NCBI RefSeq assembly: GCF_023712425.1
Contig: NZ_JAMAYG010000002.1
Span: forward strand, 1-64,000
Source: Rothia sp. P100
GTDB taxonomy: Bacteria > Actinomycetota > Actinomycetes > Actinomycetales > Micrococcaceae
Direction: 5' to 3'
DNA length: 64,000 bases
In this document: in pieces, positions 8,094 to 17,837 of the stretch
Position numbering within the stretch: position 1 is the stretch's first letter
Layout of the letters: each line of letters starts with the position of its first letter
Made by a program: the position numbers and the translations under genes
The notes under the pieces: model-generated
Databases searched by the model: none
Seen by the model: only the letters and a program-made list of their open reading frames with translations
What the model was told of the DNA's origin: nothing

Positions 8094-9070
8094 TGCCCCA
8101 ACCCCGCCCCACGGAACTTGAACGCTCCATCGAAAGCTACCTCCAGTACCTGGGGCTAGAACGAGGACTAGCTAAGAACACCCTCGCCGCCTACGGGCGG
8201 GATTTAAACCGTTACCGGGACTACCTGGCAAGTGTAGGTGTAATTGCCCCGCGGTTTATCACTAAAAAACACGTGCGGGACTTTGCTGTAGCCTGTGCTG
8301 AGACCCCCTCAGCATCAGGAAAACCGCTGAGCCAGCGCTCTATCGCCCGCATCATCGTGGGGGTGAGAGGCGCCCATAAATTCTGGTTGCGAGAGAACGT
8401 TACAACGATTGACCCTGCCGCCGGGGTACAGCCACCGACGCCGGGGGCGCGCCTGCCCAAAGCAGTCCCTGTAGAGCAAGTAACTCGCCTGCTCGAAGCA
8501 CCTGATATCACCACTGAGGTTGGGCTGAGGGATCGTGCCATTCTAGAGTTTCTCTATTCCACCGGTGCACGTATTTCTGAAGTAATCAATGTTGACTTAG
8601 ATGACGTGGTTTTTGACAGGGAGAGCGAGAACACCGGTACAGAGAGCACAGCCAGTGTTCCCGCTGTTGCCCGCCTTTTTGGCAAAGGGAACAAAGAGCG
8701 GGTAGTCCCCGTTGGATCCTACGCAGCCAGGGCGATTGAGGACTATCGAGTGCGCTCGCGGCCCTCACTAGCTTCCAAAGGTAAGGGCACCCCGGCTCTC
8801 TTCCTGAATGCTCGAGGGGGCAGGCTGACCCGTCAGGGAGCCTATCTCATTCTCAAAAAACACGCTGAACGTGCCAAGCTACCGGGTGAGATTTCACCCC
8901 ACACCCTGCGTCATTCCTTCGCCACTCACCTGCTTGAAGGTGGAGCCGATATTCGCGTGGTCCAGGAACTTTTGGGGCATGCCTCGGTCACCACCACCCA
9001 GGTCTACACCAAGGTTACCGCTGATACCCTGCGCGAAGTTTTTGCTGCTCACCACCCCCGGGCACAATAA
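8093..9070 (+). CDS. xerD: Tyrosine recombinase XerD
   Basis: XerD resolves chromosome dimers at dif together with XerC. The N-terminal SAM-like core-binding domain (SIESYLQYLGLERGLAKNTL) precedes the catalytic domain with Arg in STGARISEV, HTLRHSFATHLLEGG, LLGHASVTTTQVYTKV (His and Tyr nucleophile). It is 325 residues from GTG 8093, slightly long owing to an insertion near residues 180-190. The placement after the NUDIX gene and upstream of parA-scpAB is the XerD position in actinobacteria. Confidence 0.93.
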   Translation: MPQPRPTELERSIESYLQYLGLERGLAKNTLAAYGRDLNRYRDYLASVGVIAPRFITKKHVRDFAVACAETPSASGKPLSQRSIARIIVGVRGAHKFWLRENVTTIDPAAGVQPPTPGARLPKAVPVEQVTRLLEAPDITTEVGLRDRAILEFLYSTGARISEVINVDLDDVVFDRESENTGTESTASVPAVARLFGKGNKERVVPVGSYAARAIEDYRVRSRPSLASKGKGTPALFLNARGGRLTRQGAYLILKKHAERAKLPGEISPHTLRHSFATHLLEGGADIRVVQELLGHASVTTTQVYTKVTADTLREVFAAHHPRAQ

Positions 9071-9116
9071 AACCGCGGTGCCCCATGAACTTTCATATCA
9101 TGGAGCACCGCGGTTT
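9070..9116. terminator. Bidirectional terminator xerD / prpC
   Basis: AAACCGCGGTGC (9070-9081) pairs with GCACCGCGGTTT (9105-9116), with an inner CCATGA/TCATGG pair. It lies between two convergent genes. Confidence 0.85.
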
Positions 9117-9133
9117 GAGACTAGAACATCACG

Positions 9134-10273
9134 CTAGGGCAGCTGCCGCTCTTCCACACCGTTATAGGCAGAAAGCGGGCGAATCAGCGAGTTGTTAGCG
9201 CGCTGTTCCAGTATGTGCGCCGTCCAACCGGTGATGCGGGAACAGACGAAGATAGGAGTGAAGGTGGGGGTATCGAAGCCCATCAGATGGTAGGTGGGGC
9301 CGGCAGGGTAGTCCAGGTTGGGCTTGATTCCCTTGGCTTCGTCCATTGACTCTGCCAGACCTTTATAGAGACCGATGAGATCGTGGCGGCCATAGTGCTC
9401 CACCATATCGAAGAAGGACTTCTGCATGGTAGGAACACGGGAGTCACCCTTCTTGTAGACGCGGTGCCCAAAGCCCATGACCTTCTTTTTTTCAGCTAGT
9501 GCGGCGTCCATCCAAGCCTTTGCCCGCGCCTTGGCATCAGCTTCGCTCTCACCCTCATTCACACCGATTTCATCAAAGGTGTGCTGGACTGCTTCATTCG
9601 CGCCGCCGTGCAGGGGGCCCTTGAGGGCACCGATGGCACCGGTGACTGCGGAATGAAGGTCAGACAGGGAAGAAGTGATGACGCGGGCGGTGAAGGTCGA
9701 GGCGTTGAAGGAATGCTCTGCGTACAAGACCATGGAAACATTGAAAGCGGTCTTGACCTCAGCTACGGGTACCTCACCGAAGGCCATGTAGAGGAAGTTG
9801 TCACAGTAGTCCAGCTCCTCGCGAGGCTCGATAACATCCTGGCCCCGGCGGCGGCGTTGGTCGTAGCAGACCACGGCCGGCATGGTGGCAAAAAGTTCCC
9901 ATGCCTTGCGTAGCTCATTTTCGGGGGAGAGGTCTTCGCTCTGGGGATCGGTAGCACCCAGGAAGGAGGTTGCGGTGCGGCAGACATCCATGGGGTGGCA
10001 GTCGGTGGGCAAAGCATCAATCACAGCTTTGAGACCGGGGGAGAGCGCACGGTGGCTACGCTCGAAAGCGGTAAATTCTTCTAGTTGTTCAGCGGTGGGA
10101 AGCTCACCGTTCCAGAGTAGGAGGGCTACCTTTTCAAAAGGGACCTCAGCGAGCTGCTGCACCGGGTAGCCGCGGTAGAGCAGGGAATTGGTCTCAGCGT
10201 TGACCTTGGAAACAGCGGTGTAGTCGGCAACGACGCCGGCTAGTCCGCGTTTGACGTCCAACTGTTCTGACAT
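9134..10273 (-). CDS. prpC: 2-methylcitrate synthase
   Basis: A citrate-synthase-family enzyme, 379 residues, with the catalytic stretch GFGHRVYKKGDSR and the SSLSDLHSAVTGAIGALKGPLHGGANE block. It condenses propionyl-CoA with oxaloacetate to 2-methylcitrate. The assignment as methylcitrate rather than citrate synthase rests on the short length and on the prpD and prpB neighbours. It is last in the minus-strand operon, 92 nt after prpB; a strong hairpin lies in that gap. Confidence 0.93.
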   Translation of the reverse strand: MSEQLDVKRGLAGVVADYTAVSKVNAETNSLLYRGYPVQQLAEVPFEKVALLLWNGELPTAEQLEEFTAFERSHRALSPGLKAVIDALPTDCHPMDVCRTATSFLGATDPQSEDLSPENELRKAWELFATMPAVVCYDQRRRRGQDVIEPREELDYCDNFLYMAFGEVPVAEVKTAFNVSMVLYAEHSFNASTFTARVITSSLSDLHSAVTGAIGALKGPLHGGANEAVQHTFDEIGVNEGESEADAKARAKAWMDAALAEKKKVMGFGHRVYKKGDSRVPTMQKSFFDMVEHYGRHDLIGLYKGLAESMDEAKGIKPNLDYPAGPTYHLMGFDTPTFTPIFVCSRITGWTAHILEQRANNSLIRPLSAYNGVEERQLP

Positions 10274-10312
10274 GGGTTTCTCCTTTGAATCTGTCAGTGC
10301 TCGAAAGTGGAG

Positions 10313-10349
10313 GCGTCCGCCCGGCCGAGCGTTAATACCGGGCGGACGC
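10313..10349 (-). other. Hairpin in the prpB-prpC gap
   Basis: GCGTCCGCCCGG (10313-10324) pairs perfectly with CCGGGCGGACGC (10338-10349). No T-tract follows on either strand, so it is more likely an mRNA-stability or processing element than a full terminator. It belongs to a set of hairpins in this window with a GCGTCC core. Confidence 0.7.
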
Positions 10350-10365
10350 TGGGGCGCGGGAACCG

Positions 10366-11277
10366 CTAGGATGTGAACCGGTCAGGGACCTCAAAGTTGA
10401 AGATGCCGGTATCGAACTGATTGTAGGCCTCGTAATCAACGAGGTCGTAGAGACGGGCGCGGGTCAGCATCTTATCGACGTATCCCTCCTGGGTTCCCGT
10501 TGAGGCGATGGTGTCCAGGACACCTTCCATTGCTCCCAGGGAGGAGCGCAGCAGGGTGACGGGGTAGATGATCATGTTGATACCTACGGCCGCTAGCTGC
10601 TCCTTGGTGAAGAGCTCACTTTTACCAAACTCCGTCATGTTGGCTAGGACCGGCACATCCACCGCGTTGCAGACAGCCTCAAACTCGCTGAGATCTTTCA
10701 TCGCTTCGGGGAAGATTGCATCGGCCCCAGCGTCCACGAGAGCCTTGATACGGTCGATGGTCTCTTCAAGCGATGAGATACCGCGCAAGTCGGTGCGTGC
10801 CATAATGAGGAAGTTGGGATCCCTGCGGGCTTCTGCCGCCGCTCTAATACGCTTCGTAGCGGTTTCAAGATCAACCATGTTCTTGTTGTCAAGGTGGCCG
10901 CAGCGCTTGGGGTTGAACTGGTCCTCAATGTGGCAGCCAGCCAGCCCATACTCTTCAAATTCTTGAATAGTGCGGGCAACGTTCATGGGTTCGCCGAAGC
11001 CGGTGTCAGCGTCCACAATGGCAGGTAGGTTGGTGACGCGGGCAATCTGCCCGGCGCGCTGGGCAACCTCAGAGAGGGTAGTTAGCCCGACGTCGGGGAA
11101 ACCCAGCTCGTTAGCCAGTACAGCACCCGAGATGTAGACTCCGTCAAACTTCTTCTCTTCAATCAGGCGAGCAGAGAGGGGGGTGTAAGCACCCGGGAAC
11201 TGTTTAATGTCACCCGATGCCAGCATTTTGCGGAGCTCTAGGCGCTTCTGAGCAGGGGTTTTCTGAGCGTACAGCAT
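10366..11277 (-). CDS. prpB: 2-methylisocitrate lyase
   Basis: An isocitrate-lyase/PEP-mutase superfamily enzyme of 303 residues that splits 2-methylisocitrate into pyruvate and succinate. The catalytic loop KRCGH lies in NPKRCGHLDNK, with VDADTGFGEPMNVARTI upstream for Mg2+ and substrate binding. Its start overlaps the prpD stop by one base, so translation is coupled. Confidence 0.94.
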   Translation of the reverse strand: MLYAQKTPAQKRLELRKMLASGDIKQFPGAYTPLSARLIEEKKFDGVYISGAVLANELGFPDVGLTTLSEVAQRAGQIARVTNLPAIVDADTGFGEPMNVARTIQEFEEYGLAGCHIEDQFNPKRCGHLDNKNMVDLETATKRIRAAAEARRDPNFLIMARTDLRGISSLEETIDRIKALVDAGADAIFPEAMKDLSEFEAVCNAVDVPVLANMTEFGKSELFTKEQLAAVGINMIIYPVTLLRSSLGAMEGVLDTIASTGTQEGYVDKMLTRARLYDLVDYEAYNQFDTGIFNFEVPDRFTS

Positions 11278-12797
11278 TAGAAGATGCCTCCCTTACCGGT
11301 TTCCAGCTCGATGCTGGCGGTGATGTTCAGAGCGTCCAGCTCACCGTCCTTGAGGTGAGCCAGGTTCTCAGCAGCCTCCAGGAAGCGGTTCTGCTCAGCT
11401 TCAGAAACCTTACCCTCAGCCAGCTTGCGGAACTTACCGATGTAGTCCTTGCGGGCGAAGGGGCGGGCCCCCAGTGGGTGGGCGTCAGCAACAGCGATTT
11501 CTTCGCTGAAAGTCTCGCCATTGGTGAGTTTGATTTCTACGCGGCCACCGAAGGCCTTTTCTGCAACGTCGGTGGAGTGGTAGCGACGGGTCCACTCGGC
11601 GTCCTCAGCGGTGGTGACCTTGTGCCAGAGAGCTACAGTGTCCGCCCGTTGAGCCCGCTCGGGGGCGTAGGAGCCAACGTGGTCCCACTCGCCGTCCTGC
11701 AGCATGACGGTGAAGATGTAGGGGATGGAATGATCCAGGGTCTCGCGGGTAGCAGTGGGATCGTACTTCTGAGGGTCATTTGCGCCCGAGCCAATGACGT
11801 AGTGGGTGTGGTGGCTGGTGTGTAGCACGATGGATTCGATGTTCTCGGGGTGAGCAAACTCGGGGTGTTCGCGGTTAAGCTTACGTGCGAGGTCGATCCA
11901 AGCCTGTGCCTGGTACTCCGCCGAGTGTTCCTTGGTGTAGGTGTCTAGGATCGCGCGCTTGGCTTCGCCTGCCTCTGGCAGAGGCACCTCGTAGAGGGCG
12001 TCGGGGCCATCCAGCATCCAAGCGATGACGCCGTCCTCACCTTCGTAGATGGGAACGGGGGAAGTCTGGCCGCGCATTGCACGGTCAACAGCTTCAACCG
12101 CCATCTTGCCGGCGAAGGCGGGGGCATGTGCCTTCCAGGTTGAAATTTCGCCCTTACGAGACTGGCGGGTAGCGGTGGTGGTATGCAGGCCCTGGCCAAT
12201 GGCCTGGAAGATGGTCTCCGTGTCCAGACCCAGCAGGGTGCCGATACCGGCTGAAGCTGAGGGACCAATGTGGGCCACATGGTCAATTTTGTGCTTGTGC
12301 AGGCAGATCGCCTTAACCAGGTCTACCTGAATCTCGTAACCGGTAGCGATACCGCGGATGAGGTCGCGGCCGTTGCTCCCCACGTGCTGAGCAACTGCCA
12401 GAATGGGGGGAATATTATCGCCAGGGTGAGAGTACTCAGCTGCCAGGAAAGTGTCGTGGTAGTCCAGTTCGCGGACCGCAACACCGTTAGCCCAGGCTGC
12501 CCATTCGGGAGAGACCTTCTTGCTGGCAGCGTCCACACCGAAAATTCCTGCGCCGCTACCACCGGGGCCAGCCGCGTGGGCCAGTGCCTGGTCGCGAGCA
12601 GAAATGATAGGCCCGCGGTTAAGGGAGGCGATAGCAACCGAAGCGTTATCGATGACACGGTTAATCACCATCTCTTCAACTTCGGGGAGCACCTCTACCG
12701 GATCGGTAGCAACCAGAGCCATTTTGTAGGCAAGCTGCTCTTCGCGGGGGAGGTTTTCTTCTGAGCGGTAAACACGAACCTTGTGGTTGACTGTCAT
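11277..12797 (-). CDS. prpD: 2-methylcitrate dehydratase
   Basis: An MmgE/PrpD-family protein of 506 residues that dehydrates 2-methylcitrate. Family blocks are visible: [34 protein letters not shown] and [20 protein letters not shown]. It is the first structural gene of the operon, 73 nt after the regulator. No second TGTATACA site is seen in that gap, so transcription probably comes from the gntR promoter. Confidence 0.93.
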   Translation of the reverse strand: MTVNHKVRVYRSEENLPREEQLAYKMALVATDPVEVLPEVEEMVINRVIDNASVAIASLNRGPIISARDQALAHAAGPGGSGAGIFGVDAASKKVSPEWAAWANGVAVRELDYHDTFLAAEYSHPGDNIPPILAVAQHVGSNGRDLIRGIATGYEIQVDLVKAICLHKHKIDHVAHIGPSASAGIGTLLGLDTETIFQAIGQGLHTTTATRQSRKGEISTWKAHAPAFAGKMAVEAVDRAMRGQTSPVPIYEGEDGVIAWMLDGPDALYEVPLPEAGEAKRAILDTYTKEHSAEYQAQAWIDLARKLNREHPEFAHPENIESIVLHTSHHTHYVIGSGANDPQKYDPTATRETLDHSIPYIFTVMLQDGEWDHVGSYAPERAQRADTVALWHKVTTAEDAEWTRRYHSTDVAEKAFGGRVEIKLTNGETFSEEIAVADAHPLGARPFARKDYIGKFRKLAEGKVSEAEQNRFLEAAENLAHLKDGELDALNITASIELETGKGGIF

Positions 12798-12870
12798 AGG
12801 GTTATCTCTCTTTCATCATGTCGTTTTGTAGAGGTGGACGCCGGTAGCAGCTCCGCTACCAGCGGTAGAT

Positions 12871-13548
12871 TTAGGGGTGGGCAGCTACTTCAAAGAGACC
12901 GTGCTGCTCTTGGGAGGCGGCTGCCTCTTCGATAGCGAAGAGTGCGTTGGCCAGGTGCAGCCGTGTAGCGGCTTCAGCCAGTTGCGCGTCCTGAGAGGCA
13001 ATGCAACGAGCTATCTGGGCATGTTCATCAGCGGCCTGGGCTAACCTGACGGGGTTGGTCTTTGACAGCTTCCTAATGCGGGTTAGCTGGGTACGTAAGG
13101 TTAATTGAACCTGGTAGAGATAGCGGTTAGCTGCCGCCGCATCAATGGCAGTATCTAACTCATCGACCAGAGCATAGTACTCAGCAATATTCCCTTGACC
13201 CGCAGCTAGAATAGCTGCCGCTTGCTTAAACCGCTCCGCAAGACGCATAAAGCGGGTGGCATCCCCACGGCCGGCAGCTAGAGCGGCGGCGGTGCAATCT
13301 AATGAAACCCTTAACTCAAAGAGCGAGTAGACATTTTCAAGAGAAATAGGGGCAACGATGACGCCGCGCCCCGGTGCTGGCTCCGCAAGGCCGTCCGAGA
13401 GTAACCGCGAGATTGCTTCGCGGATAGGTGTACGTGAAACTCCCAGTCGTTCAGACTGCTCTACTTCTACAATCACAGAACCAGGTGAGAGCGTTCCCTC
13501 CATGATGTCGCTGCGCAGGCTCTGGTAGGCAAGATCGCTAGCTCTCAT
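12871..13548 (-). CDS. GntR/FadR-family regulator of the propionate locus
   Basis: A winged-helix GntR domain at the N-terminus (LGVSRTPIREAISRLLSDGL) is followed by a helical FCD-type ligand domain with the His/Asp-rich helices expected for FadR-like regulators. The start is placed at ATG 13548, preceded by GAGAGGATGAG; an upstream ATG at 13629 would overlap the operator and lacks a good ribosome site. The genes prpD, prpB and prpC follow in the same direction, and prpE is divergent. It is inferred to bind the two TGTATACA sites and to sense a methylcitrate-cycle intermediate. Confidence 0.88.
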   Translation of the reverse strand: MRASDLAYQSLRSDIMEGTLSPGSVIVEVEQSERLGVSRTPIREAISRLLSDGLAEPAPGRGVIVAPISLENVYSLFELRVSLDCTAAALAAGRGDATRFMRLAERFKQAAAILAAGQGNIAEYYALVDELDTAIDAAAANRYLYQVQLTLRTQLTRIRKLSKTNPVRLAQAADEHAQIARCIASQDAQLAEAATRLHLANALFAIEEAAASQEQHGLFEVAAHP

Positions 13549-13620
13549 CAGCTCATCCTCTCGGTGTGATACGGCACATGGTGTTGTGCTGACACCACCA
13601 TAAAACGCAAACACCCCTTT

Positions 13621-13702
13621 TGTATACATTGAGCGCCAATATTTCTTCTGGATGGCAGATTTTTACGGAAAAAATGAAAAACCCTGAAATTTTGTATACA
13701 AA
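13621..13702. promoter_or_regulatory. Twin GntR operators between gntR-prpDBC and prpE
   Basis: Two copies of the palindrome TGTATACA lie at 13621-13628 and 13693-13700. The second extends to the perfect 12-bp palindrome TTTGTATACAAA (13691-13702). They are 72 bp apart, about seven helical turns, and lie in the only divergent control region of the locus. GntR/FadR-type regulators bind such short TNGTATACNA palindromes. Confidence 0.8.
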
Positions 13703-13786
13703 TTATTGCTTATTGTGATGACTAGCACTAAATTTATCTCAACCCCTCCCGCCACACACCACCCAACGCCCCTCAGGAGTAATCCG

Positions 13787-15700
13787 ATGACCACCTACCA
13801 AGAAACCTACCGGGCAAGTATTGAGACCCCAGAAAAATTCTGGCTTGAGCAAGCCGAGAACATCACCTGGGTCACCAAACCTCAGACCATCATCGACGAT
13901 AGCGCTGCACCCATCTACCGCTGGTTCCCAGACGGTGAACTTAATACCTGCTACAACGCAGTAGACCGGCACATTGAGGCAGGGCGAGGCAATCAGACCG
14001 CAATTATTTACGATTCAGCCATGCTGGGCACCCGCCAAGAAATCAGCTACGCCGAACTCAAGAAAGATGTTGAGCTTTTCGCCGGCGCGCTCGCCAACGC
14101 CGGTGTAGGCAAGGGCGATCGTGTGCTGATTTATATGCCCATGATTCCCCAGGCTCACGTCGCCATGCTGGCAACAGCCCGCCTGGGCGCCGTCCACTCG
14201 GTGGTTTTCGGCGGCTTCGCACCTGCTGAACTAGCCTCCCGTATTAATGACTGCTCGCCCACCGTGATTGTGACCGCTTCAGGCGGTGTTGAACCTCGCC
14301 GTCGCATTGAGTACATTCCCGCGGTAGAAAAGGCGATGGATCTATCGGCGAGCAAACCCAGTGCAGTGCTGGTGTTCGAGCGGGAAGGCTTCGAGCATAC
14401 GGTAGAAGAAGCTGAGCAGAAGGCTAAAGACACTGGCGGTGCGGTTACCTGGCAGTCTGCAGGTGATGCCATGGCAGCAGCGCAGCCCCATGAGCCGGTG
14501 ACCGTCAAGGCAACCGACCCTCTCTACATCCTCTATACCTCGGGTACCACTGGCGCACCAAAAGGCGTCGTGCGAGATAACGGCGGGCACGCAGTCGCCC
14601 TCGCCTGGACCATGAAGAACATCTACGATGTTGGCCCCGGTGAGGTGCTCTGGTGTGCCTCGGACGTCGGATGGGTGGTTGGGCATTCTTACATCGTGTA
14701 CGGCCCCCTCATCGCTGGCGCAACCAGTGTGCTCTATGAAGGCAAGCCGGTAGGCACCCCCGATGCCGGCGCCTTCTGGCGCGTTATTCAGGACTCGAAC
14801 GCAAAGTCTCTCTTTACCGCCCCCACCGCCCTGCGCGCTATCCGTAAAGCTGACCCTGAGGCTTCACTGCTGGCAGACTATGATACATCTTCACTGAAAC
14901 TGCTCTTTGTTGCCGGGGAACGCCTAGACCCCGAGACCTACCACTGGGCCACCGAGAAGCTGGGTGTACCTGTAATCGATAACTGGTGGCAGACCGAAAC
15001 CGGGTGGGCTATCGCAGCTAACCCCCGCGGGCTTGAAGCTCTACCCCTCAAACCTGGCTCACCCTCAGTGCCTAGTCCGGGCTATAATTTGCAGGTGTTA
15101 GACCCCTTCGGTGAACCAGTCGGCCCGGGAGAGGAAGGCAACCTTGCCATTAAACTCCCCATGCCTCCGGGTAACCTGCCTACGCTCTGGGGGAACGATG
15201 ACCGCTTTATCTCCTCCTACCTTGAAGCGTTTGAAGGCTACTACGCCACCGGCGACAGCGGCTACATTGATGAGGACGGCTACGTCTTCGTGATGGGACG
15301 CACAGACGACGTCATCAACGTTTCAGGCCACCGCCTTTCAACCGGTGCCATGGAGCAGGTGCTGGCAGCGCACCCGGCAGTTGCTGAGTGCGCGGTCATC
15401 GGTCTCGCTGACCAGCTCAAGGGCCAACGTCCCGCTGGTTACGTGGTGCTCAAAACAGGGGCTGACATCAGTGAAGAGCAGTTGGCTAGCGAGCTCATTG
15501 CCAGCGTCCGCAATGATATTGGTGCGGTTGCTGACTTCAAGGACGTCAAAATCGTTGAGGGGCTACCCAAAACCCGATCAGGCAAGATTCTGCGCAAAAC
15601 CATGCGGCAGATTGCTGATGGAGAGGACTACAAGGTGCCTTCAACCATCGAGGATATGGCGGTGCTGGACGATATTGCCAAGGTACTTAAGTCCCAATAG
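13787..15700 (+). CDS. prpE: Propionate-CoA ligase
   Basis: An acetyl/propionyl-CoA synthetase of the AMP-forming class, 638 residues from ATG 13787, chosen because AGGAG lies at 13775-13779; an upstream start at 13706 lacks one. Motifs: LYILYTSGTTGAPKGVVR (P-loop), DNWWQTETGW, YATGDSGYIDEDGYVFVMGR, and PKTRSGKILRK with the acetylatable Lys. Divergent expression with prpDBC makes propionate the likely substrate; acetate is possible. A strong hairpin follows. Confidence 0.92.
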   Translation: MTTYQETYRASIETPEKFWLEQAENITWVTKPQTIIDDSAAPIYRWFPDGELNTCYNAVDRHIEAGRGNQTAIIYDSAMLGTRQEISYAELKKDVELFAGALANAGVGKGDRVLIYMPMIPQAHVAMLATARLGAVHSVVFGGFAPAELASRINDCSPTVIVTASGGVEPRRRIEYIPAVEKAMDLSASKPSAVLVFEREGFEHTVEEAEQKAKDTGGAVTWQSAGDAMAAAQPHEPVTVKATDPLYILYTSGTTGAPKGVVRDNGGHAVALAWTMKNIYDVGPGEVLWCASDVGWVVGHSYIVYGPLIAGATSVLYEGKPVGTPDAGAFWRVIQDSNAKSLFTAPTALRAIRKADPEASLLADYDTSSLKLLFVAGERLDPETYHWATEKLGVPVIDNWWQTETGWAIAANPRGLEALPLKPGSPSVPSPGYNLQVLDPFGEPVGPGEEGNLAIKLPMPPGNLPTLWGNDDRFISSYLEAFEGYYATGDSGYIDEDGYVFVMGRTDDVINVSGHRLSTGAMEQVLAAHPAVAECAVIGLADQLKGQRPAGYVVLKTGADISEEQLASELIASVRNDIGAVADFKDVKIVEGLPKTRSGKILRKTMRQIADGEDYKVPSTIEDMAVLDDIAKVLKSQ

Positions 15701-15721
15701 GACCACCACATCAGTGAAGAG

Positions 15722-15795
15722 ATGACCGTGCTTGTTGCGGTCGAGTGTCCAGCTTTCAGCTCCACGCTCGACCGTAACAAACACGGTCATTTTAC
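15722..15795 (+). terminator. Terminator after prpE
   Basis: ATGACCGTG (15722-15730) pairs with CACGGTCAT (15782-15790), with an inner GCGGTCGAGTGT / ACGCTCGACCG arm, followed by TTTTAC. The long extended stem closes the prp locus. Confidence 0.85.
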
Positions 15796-15930
15796 GTACT
15801 GAAGGGATGAGGGTAGAGGGTGCTATATTGGCCTTCAAAAACCGCTGAGGCTCTGATAAATACCCTCGGTTTGCCGCACCCAGTAGACTGATGGGTAAAA
15901 GTGTTTAAATAAAACTAAAGGTGAGTACCA

Positions 15931-16791
15931 GTGACTGAAACCGGAGCAGAGCAGCTCGGCCCCACCGGCCGCCCCCTGCGCGTCTACCCCGACCCCGCAC
16001 CGCTTGACACCCACGGCCCGGCCCGCATCATTTCGATGGTGAACCAAAAGGGTGGCGTCGGCAAAACAACCTCGACCATCAACCTGGGCGCTGCACTGGC
16101 TGAAGTCGGACGTCGCGTTCTCCTGGTGGACTTTGACCCCCAGGGTGCGCTCTCGGCAGGTTTCGGAGCCAACCCCCACGAACTTGAGCTGACTGTCTAC
16201 AACGTCATGATGGACCGCAAGGTCAATGTGCGTGACGTCATTCTAGAAACGGGCGTGCCCAACGTCGACCTGTTGCCCGCCAACATTGACCTTTCGGCAG
16301 CAGAAGTGCAGCTGGTCAACGAGGTCGCCCGTGAGCAGGTTCTTGCTTCTGCCCTGCGCGCCGTTGAAAACGACTACGACGTCATTTTGATCGACTGCCA
16401 GCCCTCACTGGGGCTACTGACCGTCAACGCACTGACCGCCAGCCACGGCGTTATCATCCCGCTCATCTGCGAATTCTTTGCCTTGCGTGCCGTTGCCCTG
16501 CTGGTGGACTCCATCGAAAAGGTGCAGGACCGCCTCAACCCCAAGCTGGAAATTGACGGCGTGCTGGCCACCATGTTTGATTCCCGCACCCTGCACTCCA
16601 AAGAGGTGCTAGCCCGCATTGTTGATGCCTTCGGAGACAAGGTCTTTGACACGGTCATCAAACGAACCGTCAAATTCCCCGACGCCTCGGTGTCCGCAGA
16701 GCCCATCCTCTCTTACGCATCGAATCACCCCGGCGCGGATGCCTACCGCCAGCTGGCCCGCGAACTCATTTCACGGGGCGGAGCGCCCTAA
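15931..16791 (+). CDS. parA: ParA-family ATPase (Soj-like), scpA-linked
   Basis: A 286-residue ParA with the deviant Walker A motif KGGVGKTTS near residue 40 after an N-terminal ~30-residue extension, LLVDFDPQGALSAGFG (A'), and VILIDCQPSLGLLTVNAL (Walker B). This copy, upstream of scpA-scpB, is the one found in most actinobacteria (Rv1708 in M. tuberculosis) and is distinct from the oriC-linked parA-parB pair. No parB is nearby. The start is GTG at 15931. Its partner is unknown. Confidence 0.9.
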   Translation: MTETGAEQLGPTGRPLRVYPDPAPLDTHGPARIISMVNQKGGVGKTTSTINLGAALAEVGRRVLLVDFDPQGALSAGFGANPHELELTVYNVMMDRKVNVRDVILETGVPNVDLLPANIDLSAAEVQLVNEVAREQVLASALRAVENDYDVILIDCQPSLGLLTVNALTASHGVIIPLICEFFALRAVALLVDSIEKVQDRLNPKLEIDGVLATMFDSRTLHSKEVLARIVDAFGDKVFDTVIKRTVKFPDASVSAEPILSYASNHPGADAYRQLARELISRGGAP

Positions 16792-16825
16792 CATCAGGGC
16801 AACCTACCACCACTTGCTTTCAAGA

Positions 16826-16860
16826 CCAGGACGCCTCAGCGGGCGTCCTGGTGTATCTTT
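16826..16860 (+). terminator. Terminator between parA and scpA
   Basis: CCAGGACGCC (16826-16835) pairs perfectly with GGCGTCCTGG (16842-16851), with only a weak T-rich tail (TGTATCTTT). It shares the GGACGCC/GGCGTCC core with other hairpins in this window. Confidence 0.65.
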
Positions 16861-16988
16861 AGGGGGTTGCTGTGGGCGAGCTATCGCTCACTAAGCCTTG
16901 AAAGCCACTGAGTCGGTTGGCACAATAGAGAAAGATACGTTTCAACCGGTCTCACCCTGAGCCGACTGACACAGAAAGATTCGCTGCC

Positions 16989-17837
16989 GTGATGGTACCG
17001 ACACCAGTACAAGAGCTCAACGCACCCCCGCAGACACCGGCGTCCGCCCCCTTTGCCCTTCACCTGAGCAACTTTGAAGGGCCCTTTGACCTGTTGCTCC
17101 ACCTCATTACCCGCAAGAAACTGGATATCACCGATATCGCACTTGCTGAGGTAACCGATGGATTTCTCAGCTACATCAGCGGTGTCTTTGATGCAGACAC
17201 CGACCGAGGCCTTAACACCGCCAGCGAATTTCTGGTCACTGCAGCCACCCTGCTGGATCTCAAGGCCGCTCGCCTTTTACCCCGAGGTGCTGCGCACATC
17301 ACAGCTAATACCGACCTGCTTGAGGCACGCGACCTGCTCTTTGCTCGGCTCTTGCAGTACCGTGCCTACCGCGAAGTGACCGCTGTTCTAGAAGAACGGT
17401 ACGTTGCCGAAGCCCACCGGTTCCCCCGTACCGTTGCCTTGGACCCCCGCTTTAGCAAGGTGCTGCCGGAGCTTGTTTTTGACCTAAGCCCAGAAGAGTT
17501 TGCACGTATTGCGGCTGCAGCGCTTAACCCTGCACGTGATAAAGAAGGCTCCTCGAGGCCAAGCTCCGAAGTTGAGACCGACCACCTACATATACCCCTA
17601 ACGACTATCGCAGCCGAAGAAGCTCATATCATGGCGCAACTAGAAGAGCGGGGCAAAGTGACCTTTACCGAGATCATCACCGATGCTTCTGCGGTAGAGG
17701 TGGCGATCGTGCGATTTTTAGCGGTGCTTGAACTCTTCAAGGAGGGAGCGCTGCTCGTGGACCAACCGCAGACACTGGGTCCAATCACCGTCAGCGCGCC
17801 GCCCACTGCTGAACACGAGGAAAGGGAGGGCGCATGA
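16989..17837 (+). CDS. scpA: Segregation and condensation protein A
   Basis: The kleisin subunit of the SMC-ScpAB condensin. The N-terminal signature FEGPFDLLLHLITRKKLDI is typical, and the C-terminal winged helix carries VTFTEIITDASAVEVAIVRFLAVLELFKEGAL. It is 282 residues. The start may be GTG 16989 or the ATG directly after it. It overlaps scpB by 4 nt (ATGA). Confidence 0.94.
   Translation: MMVPTPVQELNAPPQTPASAPFALHLSNFEGPFDLLLHLITRKKLDITDIALAEVTDGFLSYISGVFDADTDRGLNTASEFLVTAATLLDLKAARLLPRGAAHITANTDLLEARDLLFARLLQYRAYREVTAVLEERYVAEAHRFPRTVALDPRFSKVLPELVFDLSPEEFARIAAAALNPARDKEGSSRPSSEVETDHLHIPLTTIAAEEAHIMAQLEERGKVTFTEIITDASAVEVAIVRFLAVLELFKEGALLVDQPQTLGPITVSAPPTAEHEEREGA

Noticed and set aside
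12843-12860. GGTAGC/GCTACC hairpin between gntR and prpD as terminator
   Set aside because: Stem is short and no T-tract follows in the direction of transcription; operon continuity is more likely.
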